64,000 nt of DNA from Diphasiastrum complanatum (Eukaryota > Streptophyta > Lycopodiopsida > Lycopodiales > Lycopodiaceae), in the NCBI GenBank assembly GCA_029204225.1, contig CM055100.1, forward strand, positions 46,189,996 to 46,253,995, read 5' to 3'. Shown in pieces: positions 1 to 14,780 of the stretch; position 1 is the first letter of the stretch; each line of letters opens with the position of its first letter. The notes below the pieces were generated by a model. The model was not told where the DNA came from. It did not search any database and saw nothing but the letters and a program-made list of their open reading frames with translations. A program made the translations under genes and the position numbers.

Positions 1-652
1 TAAGCTATTGTATACTAACTGCAAATTTATATCAAAATGTCACCCAATAAACCTGAGCTGGTCTGGCTTATAGAAAGGTTTTAAAATTTGCACTTGTTAC
101 AACTAGTTGTACAATTAAGTTCACGAGTCTTCAGAATAAATTGCTCCACCAAAAACGTTAGGGTCTTTATATAGGAACTATCAGGATTAGGAAGGTCGAG
201 AAGAAATACGTCATCGGTATCTTTTCTAACATGGGTTGATTTATGCAATAAGATGGGGCAAGTACCACAAAACTAATCTTTCCATAAATTCAAATTCATA
301 AGATAAAAGATATAAGTAGAAATATGAAAATTATTCAAGAGAAAGTACAGCCAAGGACGAACATCTTCAACATCAAAAATTTCAGTGAATCTATTCTTCT
401 TTGAATCGACGTCTTGATTTTGTTGTTGAACTCAAAATGCAAAGCACTCTTTTCAACCTTCAAAGCTTTGATTTTCCTTTAATTTATTGCTAAAAACATC
501 TCAAATCAGCTTATAAAGACGAAACTTCAAATCTTCCAGATTGATGAAGTCATAGATTTAAGGGGATTTATATTAGAAACTAAGCCATGTTAACTGTGTT
601 GTCTTATTTGCACAATTATGCGTGTTATGCATGTGCTGTACTATGAACTTTT

Positions 653-668
653 GGGGGGGGGGGGGGGG
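653..668. repeat. Poly-G homopolymer
   Basis: Sixteen consecutive G on the plus strand (C on the transcribed strand of the helicase gene). Length is likely to be unstable and may be an assembly estimate. Confidence 0.9.
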
Positions 669-1557
669 CATAACAATAAAATAGATGTTATTGTATCCCC
701 AGAGCACAAGGTCCAAGCGTCATCAATTCTTGGTCCAGCTTGAGGGTAGAGGATCTTTGCAGAGCCAGTTCATTTATTAGCAACCCTAGCATAAATTTGT
801 AAGTTACGAGTATATTTCAACAAGGCACTTGGGACCACTAACGCCCATGATCATGTTTCAAAACTTGTACACTAGATAGTGTGAATTTATCATGCTGCTA
901 CAAGGGAAGATACTTACACGTGTGAACATACGTTGAAAATTTTCCTCATCTTGTGAGTGTTGTTATTAGGGTTCTCATGTTTTTTCATACCTGATACATA
1001 AGTCATCAATGCCTCTTATTTTTTCTACCATCTCAGCTATGCTGCAGCCCATGAACCGTGGTAATTTTATCCACTGCTATCCTTTTATGATAGTGGATCC
1101 TTCTGCCTTACTCTTCCTTCCTTACTGGCCTCATAATCGATTGGCAGTGTTGTGCACATGCTCCAGTAATGGTTGGCATTCTGGGACACTCTACAGCTTT
1201 GTTCAGGCTATACACCTCATAATTTCAATTCTCAGATTCCTATGTTTACCCACTACCCAATATTAAAGAGGATCTCTCTGACAGTTCTGCTCAAAGTTAC
1301 TCTCTTGTTTCTCATGAATATTCTACATGCCAAATTCAACTCATGGCATGGAGTCTTTGTAGAAGAGTAAAGAAGAGCAACTGGATGCCCTCTTTGAAGA
1401 GATTCTAATCATGCAGGAAAAATTGATGAAAGCTTTGAGAGAGATGATGTAAATGAACAAGAGAAGCTGAGGTGTATAGAAAAGCACATTCTTGACAAGC
1501 ATGTTCTAATTTTTCTCTCTCTTAGACTTCCATTGCAACTTGCAAGACCCTGACTAA

Positions 1558-1688
1558 AGTTATGTGCATCCAAGAATATTCAAAATCAATGGGGTAGAGC
1601 AATGTGATTGCAATGTGCCATTGGATGAAGCTATGTGCATCAAAGAATGCTCAAATCCATGGGCTAGAGCTACGTGATTGCAATGTAC
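1558..1688. repeat. Imperfect tandem duplication, ~70-bp unit
   Basis: Two neighbouring copies (about 1558-1618 and 1628-1688) share the blocks TATGTGCATC, AAGAAT, TCAAA, GGGGTAGAGC/GGGCTAGAGC and GTGATTGCAATGT in the same order and spacing. No coding potential is apparent. Confidence 0.65.
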
Positions 1689-2986
1689 ATCACAAATCTA
1701 CAACAAAGAACACAATGAATGAGTTGGCTTCACCAGTACCACATCATCTTTGTCCAGATCTAGTGCACATAATCCTCTTGGCTATTGCTGCAGCCGCATT
1801 CTAGCTTTCTTTACTCTTCAAAACTAAATTGTAGAGCAATATTGTTCTCTATGAGACTTTAGCACATTCAACATTTGTCCCTGTCACTTACGTTAGTTCT
1901 CCCAATTCTAGTGTTTCATCCATTCTGTGGTTTCAGACGCATATATGAGGATCTCTTTGCTTCGCTCCCTCCATCTAAGTGGCTTATTTGCATAGCATTA
2001 CAACAGCACAAGTGTTCAATTATGACTCATCTCATGTTTCTAGCTTCCTTTCAGCTAAGTCATCCTTTTCCAATATCGTCATATTGTTATTCATTTGAGA
2101 AGCAAATATGCTTCCTTCCAATACAATCACATTTCCTTTTCATACATGTGTTTTTGGTCATTTCAGATATGAAGCACTATTCTTCAACTATAAATGTTTC
2201 AAGTTCTAAACTGGACAGTTGGTTTCAGAGGACCAGTTCATCCTTGAAATTCATGGCACCAAATCACATAAGCTATTATCAAAATCAAGTGCGTTAGACT
2301 CTAGGATACCAATTTCACATGTTCCCATGGAGAGTTCACTACTTGAATAACATGCGCATTAGGAGGGACTGCTCATTGACTGAAATGTATGTGGATCAGC
2401 ATAGCATATTTCACAATTTGAAGCCACCCAATTCAACAAACCGATCAAATGAAAAGGAACAAAAAAGGTATAGATAACTCTCTTCATCGGCAAGTTGAAG
2501 GGGATAGTGTGAAGGAAAGAAGCAGCCTTTTCATAGCATACAAACTTGCAATTGAAACGCAGACTCCAAGGAGGTCTGCTTCTTGTAACTTGCAGCATAT
2601 CGATTATTTGATAAGAGGCCATCACCTTTTATTTAATCCTTCTATGACTTGAATCACTTGATGAATACTGATGAAGGCATAAATACAATGTTATGACCGG
2701 ATAACATCTCTGTGATTTGATTAGTGTGAACAAGGCTTATATTTCATGATTATATGAAAGAGAATGGTTACTATGAAAAACCTTTTGCTCGAGATATGAT
2801 GGCAAGCAACTATCTTTCACATCCTAAACTTAGAACGAACATCCAGAAGGTAAATAGATGTTGCAAAAGGTAAATTGGCTCACTGCAGTTTGCAAGTGAG
2901 CTTGTCTCATCCACATTCAATCTGCTCATACCCAAAATAATGGACAGATATTTTTTTGCATTCTAAGACATAGTGACATACCTTTG

Positions 2987-3523
2987 CATAGTTGCACTGC
3001 GATTCAGAATCGCGGTCCGAATCGCGATTCGGAATTTTCCCAGAATGGTTCAGAATCGTTTTTTTTTATTTTTTTTGGGCAATATGGGTATCAGTTAAGA
3101 GCATTATTATTGTGTAATTTGCCGAATGCTTCGGGTACAGGATGGTCCAGTTCAGGTGCATTAATCCATGTTGGGTTCTGTCAAGGATAAAAATTCAAAA
3201 CTAACCTCTAGCCTGTTCGTTACGATCACAGATGGTTCCAGTGGGACAGAGACATAGAACTGCAGAGCAATTGTACCTCACTTTTTGCTTCGGGGGTGCG
3301 CTGCCCCCTGATCCCCCCGCCGCCCCCCCCTAGACCCCCCCCGGCAACAGTAGCAGGGAGGGTGCTGCCCCCCCTGCACCCCCCCTAAGATAAAAATGGC
3401 TGTCTACTGCACTTCTGGGAAGCAAAACGCTGGTTTGACCATTGCTCCCCTACAAAAATTTCAGCCATAAGCTATTTTTCCAAAAAATAAAAACCCAGCG
3501 AATTGCGATTCGCTGCAACTATG
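2987..3523. mobile_element. Candidate non-autonomous terminal-inverted-repeat element
   Basis: The left end CATAGTTGCA (2987-2996) is the exact reverse complement of the right end TGCAACTATG (3514-3523). Both ends continue inward into degenerate GCGATTCG/GAATCGC words. The 537-bp interior has no ORF and holds a C-rich core around 3290-3390 in which GGGGG and CCCCC blocks can pair. This is the structure expected of a MITE-like DNA transposon. I could not see a convincing target-site duplication, so the superfamily is left open. Confidence 0.45.
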
Positions 3524-3843
3524 ATCAAAAACATATCTCGGAGTTCATAAGTGATGCCATTAGCAGGATTATGACTAGACAGTTCTATATCACCACCTTA
3601 GATGCTTGTAGCGAACCATAAACTCATAGTTGCCAGTGAAGCTTCTTAGCAAAGATATATTTGACCATATAAACTATTAGTCACCCTTGTCTTCTTCTCA
3701 CAGTAATCAATACGATTTCCATCATAAAAGAATCATATTAACACATAATAAGACACCATTTTTTTAATGAACTTAATCACACACCCCAAAAAAAGGTGAA
3801 CTGCAAACACAATAAGTTATTATAGAAGGCACGGTGAGAATCA

Positions 3844-7630
<3,787 letters not shown>

Positions 7631-8500
7631 CGTTGAATTAGATCTGATGTGTTATTATGCCGAAATCAATTGTCTGAACAAAAAGGCCTTTCTAATACGC
7701 GACTTGAATCAATGGCATGTTTGTAAATACTTCTTTCCTCTGATTGAGTTCAGCTTCACAAATGAGGACATGCAAAAGAACAATCATTGCCTAGATATTC
7801 TTCGCTCTGCTTACGTGATGATCCAAAACACAAAGCTGAAAACTCCACGTTTTCCTTTGTATCAGCCCTATTATGCAGCTCTAATCTTATTAAACTTTCA
7901 TATCATCTTTCCAGTTTAACAGAACCACTTCAGCAGATCTATCTGACGATACTATCTATTCCGCTTCAAATCGAATCCACAACCTATTTCTACTATTTCA
8001 CTTCTGCATCAACATCAATGGACAATTCCCGACGCCATGCTGCACAATAAAAGTACGACAAATTCCAGCAACCGAATCCCTACCAAAACCCTGACCTAAT
8101 TCCAGCAAAAGCCATCACCCCACTCCCTCCGCAATCACCAAAACCAGACGCTAACAGAATCTTGTCAACAAAACATGATCAAGAAACAAAGCATCCATGA
8201 AGGCCAGTTCCACCAATGAAACAGCGTCTATCCTTGATCTTCTTTAAGCAGAAAAATCCCCTCGGAACTTCAATGAAGATGTAGATCCATCAAGCAAAAT
8301 CATATTCCCTGCATCTACAGACAGACAGACAGACAGACAGAGCAAACACAGCAGCAGCAGCAGCATGTATGATCGATAATATAAAATAATGATGGCTGTG
8401 GATCGCAAATCTCGAATGAATATAGATTATTTTTGCATCGAGGAGGGTGCACAAAAGGGTGGCTTCGTCAAACGCCACCTGATTTCTCCGTTGCCAGCGA
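7631..8500 (-). other. Helicase 5' leader region
   Basis: Between the start codon and the promoter candidate no coding exon is apparent. The length suggests a 5' untranslated exon with or without a leader intron, but no intron boundary could be chosen with confidence. It contains GACA and CAG microsatellites. Confidence 0.45.
8317..8364. repeat. Adjacent (ACAG)n and (CAG)n microsatellites in the helicase leader
   Basis: About six ACAG units at 8317-8340 are followed by five CAG units at 8350-8364. In the sense of the helicase transcript they read CTGT and CTG repeats. Confidence 0.85.
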
Positions 8501-8517
8501 CCCTTTTAAATCCACGT
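8501..8517 (-). promoter_or_regulatory. Candidate core promoter of the helicase gene
   Basis: On the minus strand an ACGTGG core (8517-8512) precedes a TATA-like TTTAAAAGGG (8510-8501). This would place the transcription start near 8470-8480, roughly 850 bases upstream of the start codon. ACGTGG is the G-box/ABRE core bound by plant bZIP factors. Position and orientation are plausible, but there is no direct evidence of use. Confidence 0.4.
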
Positions 8518-8941
8518 AAAAGGGTGTCATCGCGTTTGCTCTTCCTTCCTACATGAAAAACGCTTTTAGGGCTCGCAGCCTCCGTCAGTACTTTCGGTAT
8601 CTGAATGCCTGCAACACGTGGTGGCCTTAGAGACGTTGGATTGTGTCGGGATCATATCCTACCGCTACGATTTGCAATTCTTTTTGGCCAAGGTGGAGAA
8701 TAAAGTATTAAAGGGAAGTCCTCATGCTATTTAGTTTGTACTTAAGGGAGGCCATATTTACATCTCCACCTTTTTTCCAAGGCATGGCATGGTCCCTCGA
8801 GGTGTTGAAGGGATCTTAGATTGTGAGGAGCATATTTCAAATTCCATCTTCAGCTCTAGAGCTGGGTCCCTCTCTTTCTCATCCGAGGGTGTTGGGGGGA
8901 CCTCGAATTGTGAAGAGCAATTGGAGGAAGCTATAAGCTCT

Positions 8942-9038
8942 CCACCACTCTTGAATGGGGGAGGTGAGCTCTAAGGGACCCATTGGTCTAGATTGAGAAT
9001 AAGAGTGGTGGAGTGCAATGATCCACCACTCTTCAATG
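8942..9038. repeat. Direct and inverted copies of CCACCACTCTT
   Basis: CCACCACTCTTGAATGG occurs near 8942, its inverse AAGAGTGGTGG near 9002-9012, and CCACCACTCTTCAATGG near 9022-9038. The middle copy can pair with either neighbour. Confidence 0.6.
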
Positions 9039-9310
9039 GAGGAGGGACCCATCTACGAGTTCAATTGAGATTAAGAATAAGATCCTCAAGATTGAACATG
9101 ATGTCGAGCATCACTAGCCAATTGGGTGCACTTATTTTCTCAATTTGGAGGCATGGGAGCAACAAATATTAAAACACAAGTGCTTTGCAACTTTAGTATG
9201 TCATTGCAAAGTGGAAGCCATTTTTGGCTCCCATGTGAGGGTGCCGCCCTTGTTTGTATTGACCCGGTTCTCTCTCTTTCTCTGAGCAGGGCCACATGTA
9301 GGAGGCAGTC

Positions 9311-9383
9311 TCTGGAGCCAACCTCCAGAAATGTGAGGGTGAGCCACATGTTGGAGGTAGGTGTGGAGGTAGCACCTACCTCC
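9311..9383. repeat. GGAGGT-rich palindromic cluster
   Basis: Two perfect stems are visible: TCTGGAG/CTCCAGA with a 5-base loop near 9311-9329, and GGAGGTAGGTG (9353-9363) with CACCTACCTCC (9373-9383) around a 9-base loop. More GGAGGT/ACCTCC words follow to about 9490. Confidence 0.6.
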
Positions 9384-11399
9384 GACATAGGTGTCATTTT
9401 TTTATAGGGCAAACGCAACAGCTGCCTCTAGAGGTTTTTTTTTTTCAACCTTTGGAGGCGTTGGAGGTTAGGGCCTACCTCTGGAGGTATGAGACACAAA
9501 GCAACTTAGTACAAAGTTTTTTTCTCTGAAAAGTGGCTTCCATTACATTGAAAAGTATTTAAGCACAAACATATGTATGCATATGTGCAAGCATATTGAA
9601 TTATTGTTGCACACAAATGCTAACAATTATTGCCACATGCTAGTCAACAATTGCGTTGATGCCAAAAATGACGACTTTTTTGCAACTCGATAAAAGTACA
9701 GGAGATGAACCTCGGCTGATGGTTCCAATGTATAGTGGTAATTCTAATGCTTTTTTTTTTTTTCTGCAAGCCACACTAAAATTACGGTTTAACCTTTTTG
9801 ATGCTCAAAGTAGCACCATGAGGTTACATATGTAACCTCATCATGCTTATCTTATAGGCGTCTTATAGCCTAATAACCAAAGCTTCAATACACGGCAACA
9901 AAATCAAAATTAGGCTTCATTTACACACAAACAAAATCAAAATTGCTATTATGAGTACTTTGTGTCTCCTCACATGTCAAAACACTATCTTTAATTCCTT
10001 TTGAAAAGATTTATGGTTAGTCTACATAAAGACTAAAGGGTGTTTGCTAGGGCACCATAGCATTTGTCTCTTTAAGCTAGTGATACATTAGCAAATCCAT
10101 ACTTACAATGATTTTAATAACCATGTGGAAAGTATGAGTTTAATTTCACTCATATTCCAAATTCAACTTGAATTTTCATAGCCAAGTGTCTATGCTCCAA
10201 CTTCATTGACGTCGAGAGGTGGTCATAACATTGACCATGAAACAATCATCGAAGAAGACAAATTGAATTGCATAAAGTTTGCTTCTTGTATATTAGTAGT
10301 CAAAATTTTAAACCATAATTTATCTTGAACTCACATATTTTCTTTATCACAACAAAACTCTCTACTTTGATAAGTTTGCAATCCCTCGAGGAGGACAAAG
10401 ATCTTTTGCTACTGAATTTTAAAGAGATCATGCACTAGGCCATCATTTGAAGTTGTTAAAAATAATGAGAAAGTGTTGCCCATTACATGTTCCTGATTAT
10501 CATGAATGGCCATTTTTCATGGTGCCATTTATTGTTGTCGAGGAACACTTATATTGATGTAGCAAAGACATTTGCACCATTTGTTTCTTTCTTTTAAAAC
10601 ATTGTTGAATAATGATTGGGCATAGTTAAACCATCAATATGCCTTATTAATAGTGCTACCCCCAGTGCTAAAAACATCATTGAGTGTCGATACAAGTGAC
10701 AATCCAAGATTGTTGTTGTGGGACACTCTATTGTGGGAGAGTTGCTCTTGACTATATTCTAGACTATGGAGAAATGAATATCCTAGTGACATTTCCCCTT
10801 CAAGGATTCTAATTAACTACTACTAAAAATTGATTTCCAAGTATTGTATCTTGGTGTTTGTCTGATAGACAATTGAGCTTTCCATCCACTAAGCTCGACT
10901 ACTACTGTGACTCTCACAATTAGTCCTAAACTTACACTGACAATTGAGTTTAAGCATTGTTGAAAAAATGAGCTTCAGTTTCCTTCACCCTTAAATACTT
11001 CAACGCAGGACAAATATGATCTCACAAAGGTGACTGCAAGTACAATCTATTCAAATAGATGCAGACAGTCGCAACTAATTGGCACTTGCGCAACGATTAG
11101 TTTACAAGAGAAACTTAGATGAAAATGCTTTATAGAATATAAGTTTGTGCCAACGTAGCGCCGAGACATAGAGAGTGAGATAGAAAAAAAGTTGATACAA
11201 CTATAGAATATAGAAGAAGGCAGAACTTGCATGCTAACATGCAGCAAGCTATTTACTCTCCTCCAGATAACACACAAAGCAATAGACCATTTCTATCAAT
11301 TTTTTTGCTATATATGCATGAACGATAGTATTGTTTATTTATATATTGTTGTTCTGATGAATGAATCTTATTGACTTCACAATCGAAACTTAGTTGCAG

Positions 11400-11970
11400 G
11401 TTTACGAGCATGAAAAACTGAGCACACTGATTTTGTCGGGTTCTTTGCATTTTTCGCATTCTCTTTATTCGGGTTTTTCGCATCTTCACATTTTTCCTGG
11501 TAGAATTAAAATGTGCAAATATGTGTAGATTCACCGTTTTTCCAATTTGTTGCATTTTTTGCAATTATCGCAAAAATGCGACTAGCCCAGATTCAGGCAC
11601 GTTTTTGCATCCGAAGTCTCGCTAGCTACATCTGAAGTCGAAATTGAACAAAACCAGTTCGCTTCAGTGATATCAGAGCGCTGCAGATTAGCTACAAGGA
11701 CAAAGCTGTCAAATGGCAAGAAACTTGCAACAAAAAGTTGTGAGCGTGTTCGATGGCAGCAACTATGTTGTCTGGAAACACAAGATGAAGATGCTACTCA
11801 TAGGAGAAGGCTTATGGAGCGTAGTGGATAGAACAGCAATGGCACTCATTGTGAGAGATTTCAACAAGTTTAGTCAATTTGGTAAATTGTCAATTAAGGC
11901 CAAAACTCATTTTAGACTTAGAGATAAACTTTTTGAAGTTATATTAGGTTCAATAAACACTTTTTGAAAG
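11400..11970 (+). mobile_element. Copia retrotransposon 5' fragment (leader, PBS-like site, gag start)
   Basis: A leader rich in TTTTTCGCAT words runs into GATATCAGAGCGC (about 11,669-11,681), a near match to the TGGTATCAGAGC primer-binding site of plant Copia elements. A gag start follows at 11,713. The element is cut where the next LTR begins at 11,971. No matching LTR boundary was found upstream. Confidence 0.65.
11713..11967 (+). pseudogene. Copia gag N-terminal fragment
   Basis: The 84-residue frame contains FDGSNYVVWKHKMKMLL and GLWSVV, the conserved start of Copia Gag (Retrotran_gag/UBN2-type region) that forms the particle protein. After about 45 residues it loses similarity and ends, so only the first sixth of a gag is left. 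A second gag start of the same type lies at 16,714. Confidence 0.8.
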
Positions 11971-12468
11971 TGTGGGAAAGTTGGTAGTCAAGTTTGAGAG
12001 AGATTCAAATTTGAACTTTGGGTACATTGAATCTAGTCCCAAAATAGTAGGGTTTTTCATATTGGAGGGAAAGCCAAGTGGCAAAGTAGGATTTGGACCT
12101 GCTACATATTGTTGTAACTCATGGAGAAAGGGATCAGCTCTATCTCATTTCATCATTATACATGGTTATCTTTGGGTTCTACTACTCATTGGTGCACTCT
12201 CATGATGTTATCTTGCAATTCTATGTGTTGAATGATCATTTATTTCTAATTTCAAGTCCACACGTGTGAAATATAGTAAGGTACTATAATTGTACGGAAA
12301 GAAACTATACTTTATGTTTTGTTTCATGTTTGATCAATATCTCTTAGAGTTTGCATCTCATTTTGTATGTGGATGCTTATTTCATTAGCAAGATTGTTGG
12401 TTTGCTCTCTTTTTAACCAAAGATCAGGGACATTTATTTGGACCTTGAATGATCTGAAGTCCTTCACA
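11971..12468 (+). repeat. Probable 5' LTR of the gag-only Copia at 12,469-14,190
   Basis: The 498-bp block begins TGTGGGAAAG and ends TTCACA, the TG...CA rule, directly before a TGGTATCAGAGG primer-binding site. It contains a CACACGTGTG palindrome at 12,259-12,268. No second copy was seen in the window, so the left boundary rests on the terminal TG only. Confidence 0.6.
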
Positions 12469-12480
12469 TGGTATCAGAGG
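12469..12480 (+). other. Primer-binding site (tRNA-Met type)
   Basis: TGGTATCAGAGG follows the LTR end without a gap and matches the initiator-tRNA-Met complement used by plant Copia elements to prime reverse transcription, with one altered final base. Confidence 0.75.
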
Positions 12481-13052
12481 TATTGTGTTTCAGTTTATGA
12501 AAGGATCAACCACATTTATCAAAGATTTGGAGGAGTTACCAATGCTAGAGCATGCTAGATTAATTTCTACCCAAAAATCTCCATTTTTGCATATGTAGAA
12601 ATGATCTTTTGTAGGTCAAAACTCAATATAGGTTTATATACTTGATCAATTCCGATTTCACACTTGGCTAATTGGTGCTCTAGGAAGGTCTCATTGGAGG
12701 CTACAAGATGATGTATCAAGTTTTTAGAAATTGCACGTAGAATTTGAGATATTCAATTTCTTGTGATTTTGTCAAAATCCTAATTTTGATTGTATCTCTG
12801 GTTTGTGAAATTATTGAGCTTCATTTGAGTGTGTTTCAATCTTAGTAAGTGGCAAGAATCATTAGATTGAGGATAGATCATAGGTAGATCAAGATCTCAC
12901 TATTCTATGTGTTGATTTTCTAGTTAGAAGTGCTGGAAGGGATTTGAGAGGTTCCATATCTTTGTGATTTCTTTTAAAAAGATTTGTTGTTGTTCAAAGG
13001 AGTGCTTTGTGCATTGGAACAGGTTGAAAGAAGAACATCAAGTCATTGCAAC

Positions 13053-13498
13053 ATGGCTACAAGTGGTGGATTCATGTTGGAAGGCAATGATAGGCTTACC
13101 TCAAGTAACTATCCATTGTGGAAAGTGAGAATGGAACCACTTCTTGAGATGAATGATGTTTTGAATATTGTTGTAGGTTTGGAAGAGAGAACAACAAATC
13201 AACAAGATCAAATGAGGTATGATAATAAGGCCAAAAGGGCTCTCATATGATTAAGATGAATGTTACCAATGAATTTCTCAAGGAGATTGGTAAGTGCACA
13301 TCATCTTTGGAGGCTTGGGAAGCTTTGAAGAAGCTTTATGAATCCAAGTCTACATCAAGAGTGCTTACTCTTAGGAGGCAAATTTTTCACAGTTTGCAAA
13401 AGAAGGAAGAGAGTACTCATGCTTTTATTTTGAGGGTTAAAGCATTCAATGAGTTAGCATGTACTATATGCTCTTGGAGATGTTCAGCTTTGTGCTAA
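13053..13498 (+). pseudogene. Copia gag, broken
   Basis: The frame from 13,053 reads LEGNDRLTSSNYPLWKVRME, then after a stop near 13,248 resumes as KMNVTNEFLKEIGKCTSSLEAW and KLYESKSTSRVLTLRRQIF. This is the Gag core also seen at 47,257 and 52,378 on the minus strand, so all three belong to one Copia lineage. After FNELAC the frame shifts and similarity to Gag stops; no CCHC knuckle follows. Confidence 0.85.
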
Positions 13499-14190
13499 CT
13501 TGGCTAGCTATGAGGATGGTGAAGGTTCTTCAATGGTTCTTCATGGAAAGTGCAAGCATGCAAAAGGTAAGGAAAGAGCTAACTTCATCAATGGAGGTGA
13601 AGGTTCTTCCTTGGAAAAGATGGTTGCTAATGATTTCTTTGATCATATGGAAAAAGATGTTGCTAGGTGCATGCATGAAGGAGGTGGTTCTTCTACCAAG
13701 TGGAGTCACATGTCTTCATAAAGAGAGTATATCAAATGGTTCTATCAAGAGACTTGGTGAGGAAAATAGTCACAAGTCAAGAAGAAGAGAAGTATGTGAA
13801 GAGTTCAAAGTAGGATGTACTTTGCATGATGTCATTGTGAATGATAGTGAGGAAGAATCATTATCATATGAGTTATTACCTAAAACATTGAGTAGAAGTT
13901 CTTGTTTGAAAAAAGAGAGTACTTCAATCATCCTTATGTTGAAGGTACTAATCATTTTTTTCATGGCTTCTAATGTTTTTGAGGTTTCTACTTCTTATGA
14001 TGCAATTATTAAGAGGGAGTCTTATGAAGGAAAGAGCAATGGAAGATTGGTTCTTGGGAAGATCCAAGGCATGGATCTCACATCTCTTCATCAACTCAAA
14101 AGATTCTATGATTATGTATTGATCACTCATGTCAAGATGGCAAAAGGTTGGCTGGAGAAGATTACATGGAACAAATCGAGAGCCAATTTC
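13499..14190 (+). other. Internal region of the gag-only Copia, no pol recognised
   Basis: Between the broken gag and a purine-rich TCAAGGCAAGGGAGA (about 14,170-14,188), which resembles a polypurine tract, no protease, integrase, RT or RNase H motif is present in any frame. The longest frame (13,459-14,220) and its neighbour (13,500-13,721) have no family resemblance; both contain repeated GAAGGTTCTTC/GGTGGTTCTTC words. This suggests a non-autonomous derivative with foreign or scrambled filler. The 3' LTR is missing. Confidence 0.5.
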
Positions 14191-14780
14191 TTCAAGGCAA
14201 GGGAGATATCATTGGTATAGCAATCACTTTGTAGTGATTCTTGATGTCCTTGACGAGACATTTGTCGCTATCAAACTCAACCTTGAGTTGTTGATCTGCC
14301 ATCGTCCCAACCAATACTAGATTGTTAACTAAGCCATGTACGTATTGCACATTGCTTATCCGTTTTATCATTCCGCTGGCTAGCTTTACTGGTACCACTC
14401 CAAATCCTTTAATAGATAACAATTGGCCATTAGCTTGTCCAACTTCATCGCCATTGTGGAATTCCTTGAATTCTGAAAACCAATCCTTTCTTGAAGTCAT
14501 GTGCTTGGATGCTTCATTGTCGATGTACTAGGCATCTTTGGCTTCACTATCGATGTACCAGGTATCCTTGGCTTCATCACTTGTCATTAGTGTTGTAATG
14601 AACAGTTTGAACTCTCACCTGCATCATCCTCATATTGATCATCATCAAATTGATGTTGATCAACATAATTGCCTACTTGCCATTTGCATTTATGTTGAGC
14701 TGACTCATTTTGTCTCTTGAAGCACTGACACTCCCAATGACTAAGTTTGTTGCAATATCAACAATTCTCTGGTTTCTTCT
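14190..14780 (-). pseudogene. Copia gag zinc knuckle and protease fragment
   Basis: On the minus strand the order is a damaged CCHC knuckle (YCNKLSHWECQC, first Cys position preserved, a stop beside it), an acidic linker, a duplicated YIDS/YIDN motif, then ASKHMTSRKDWF (the region after the Copia protease DSGA active site) and the start of the GAG-pre-integrase domain (frame 14,500-14,192). The usual DSGA is degraded to DNEA or DSEA, so the protease is inactive. The fragment abuts a plus-strand LTR at 14,781. Confidence 0.8.

Larger units (their letters stand above)
8518..11399. other. Intergenic, no gene recognised
   Basis: Upstream of the helicase promoter and before the first retrotransposon there is no recognisable coding domain on either strand. 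The ORFs present (for example 9126-9407) are low in information and have no motif. Local structure comprises repeated CCACCACTCTT words near 8942-9038 and GGAGGT-rich palindromes near 9311-9383, listed separately. The rest (9500-11,400) is AT-rich and could be decayed transposon DNA. Confidence 0.5.

Noticed and set aside
1740-1800. Minus-strand GAGGATTATGTGCAC reading EDYVH, like the start of helicase motif VI (DDYVHRIGR)
   Set aside because: The next codon is a stop and neither the residues before nor after match the family; five residues are a chance match.
13459-14220. A 253-codon plus-strand ORF as a host gene
   Set aside because: It overlaps the broken gag in another frame, has no recognisable domain and lies between a Copia primer site and a polypurine-like tract, so it is more likely element filler.
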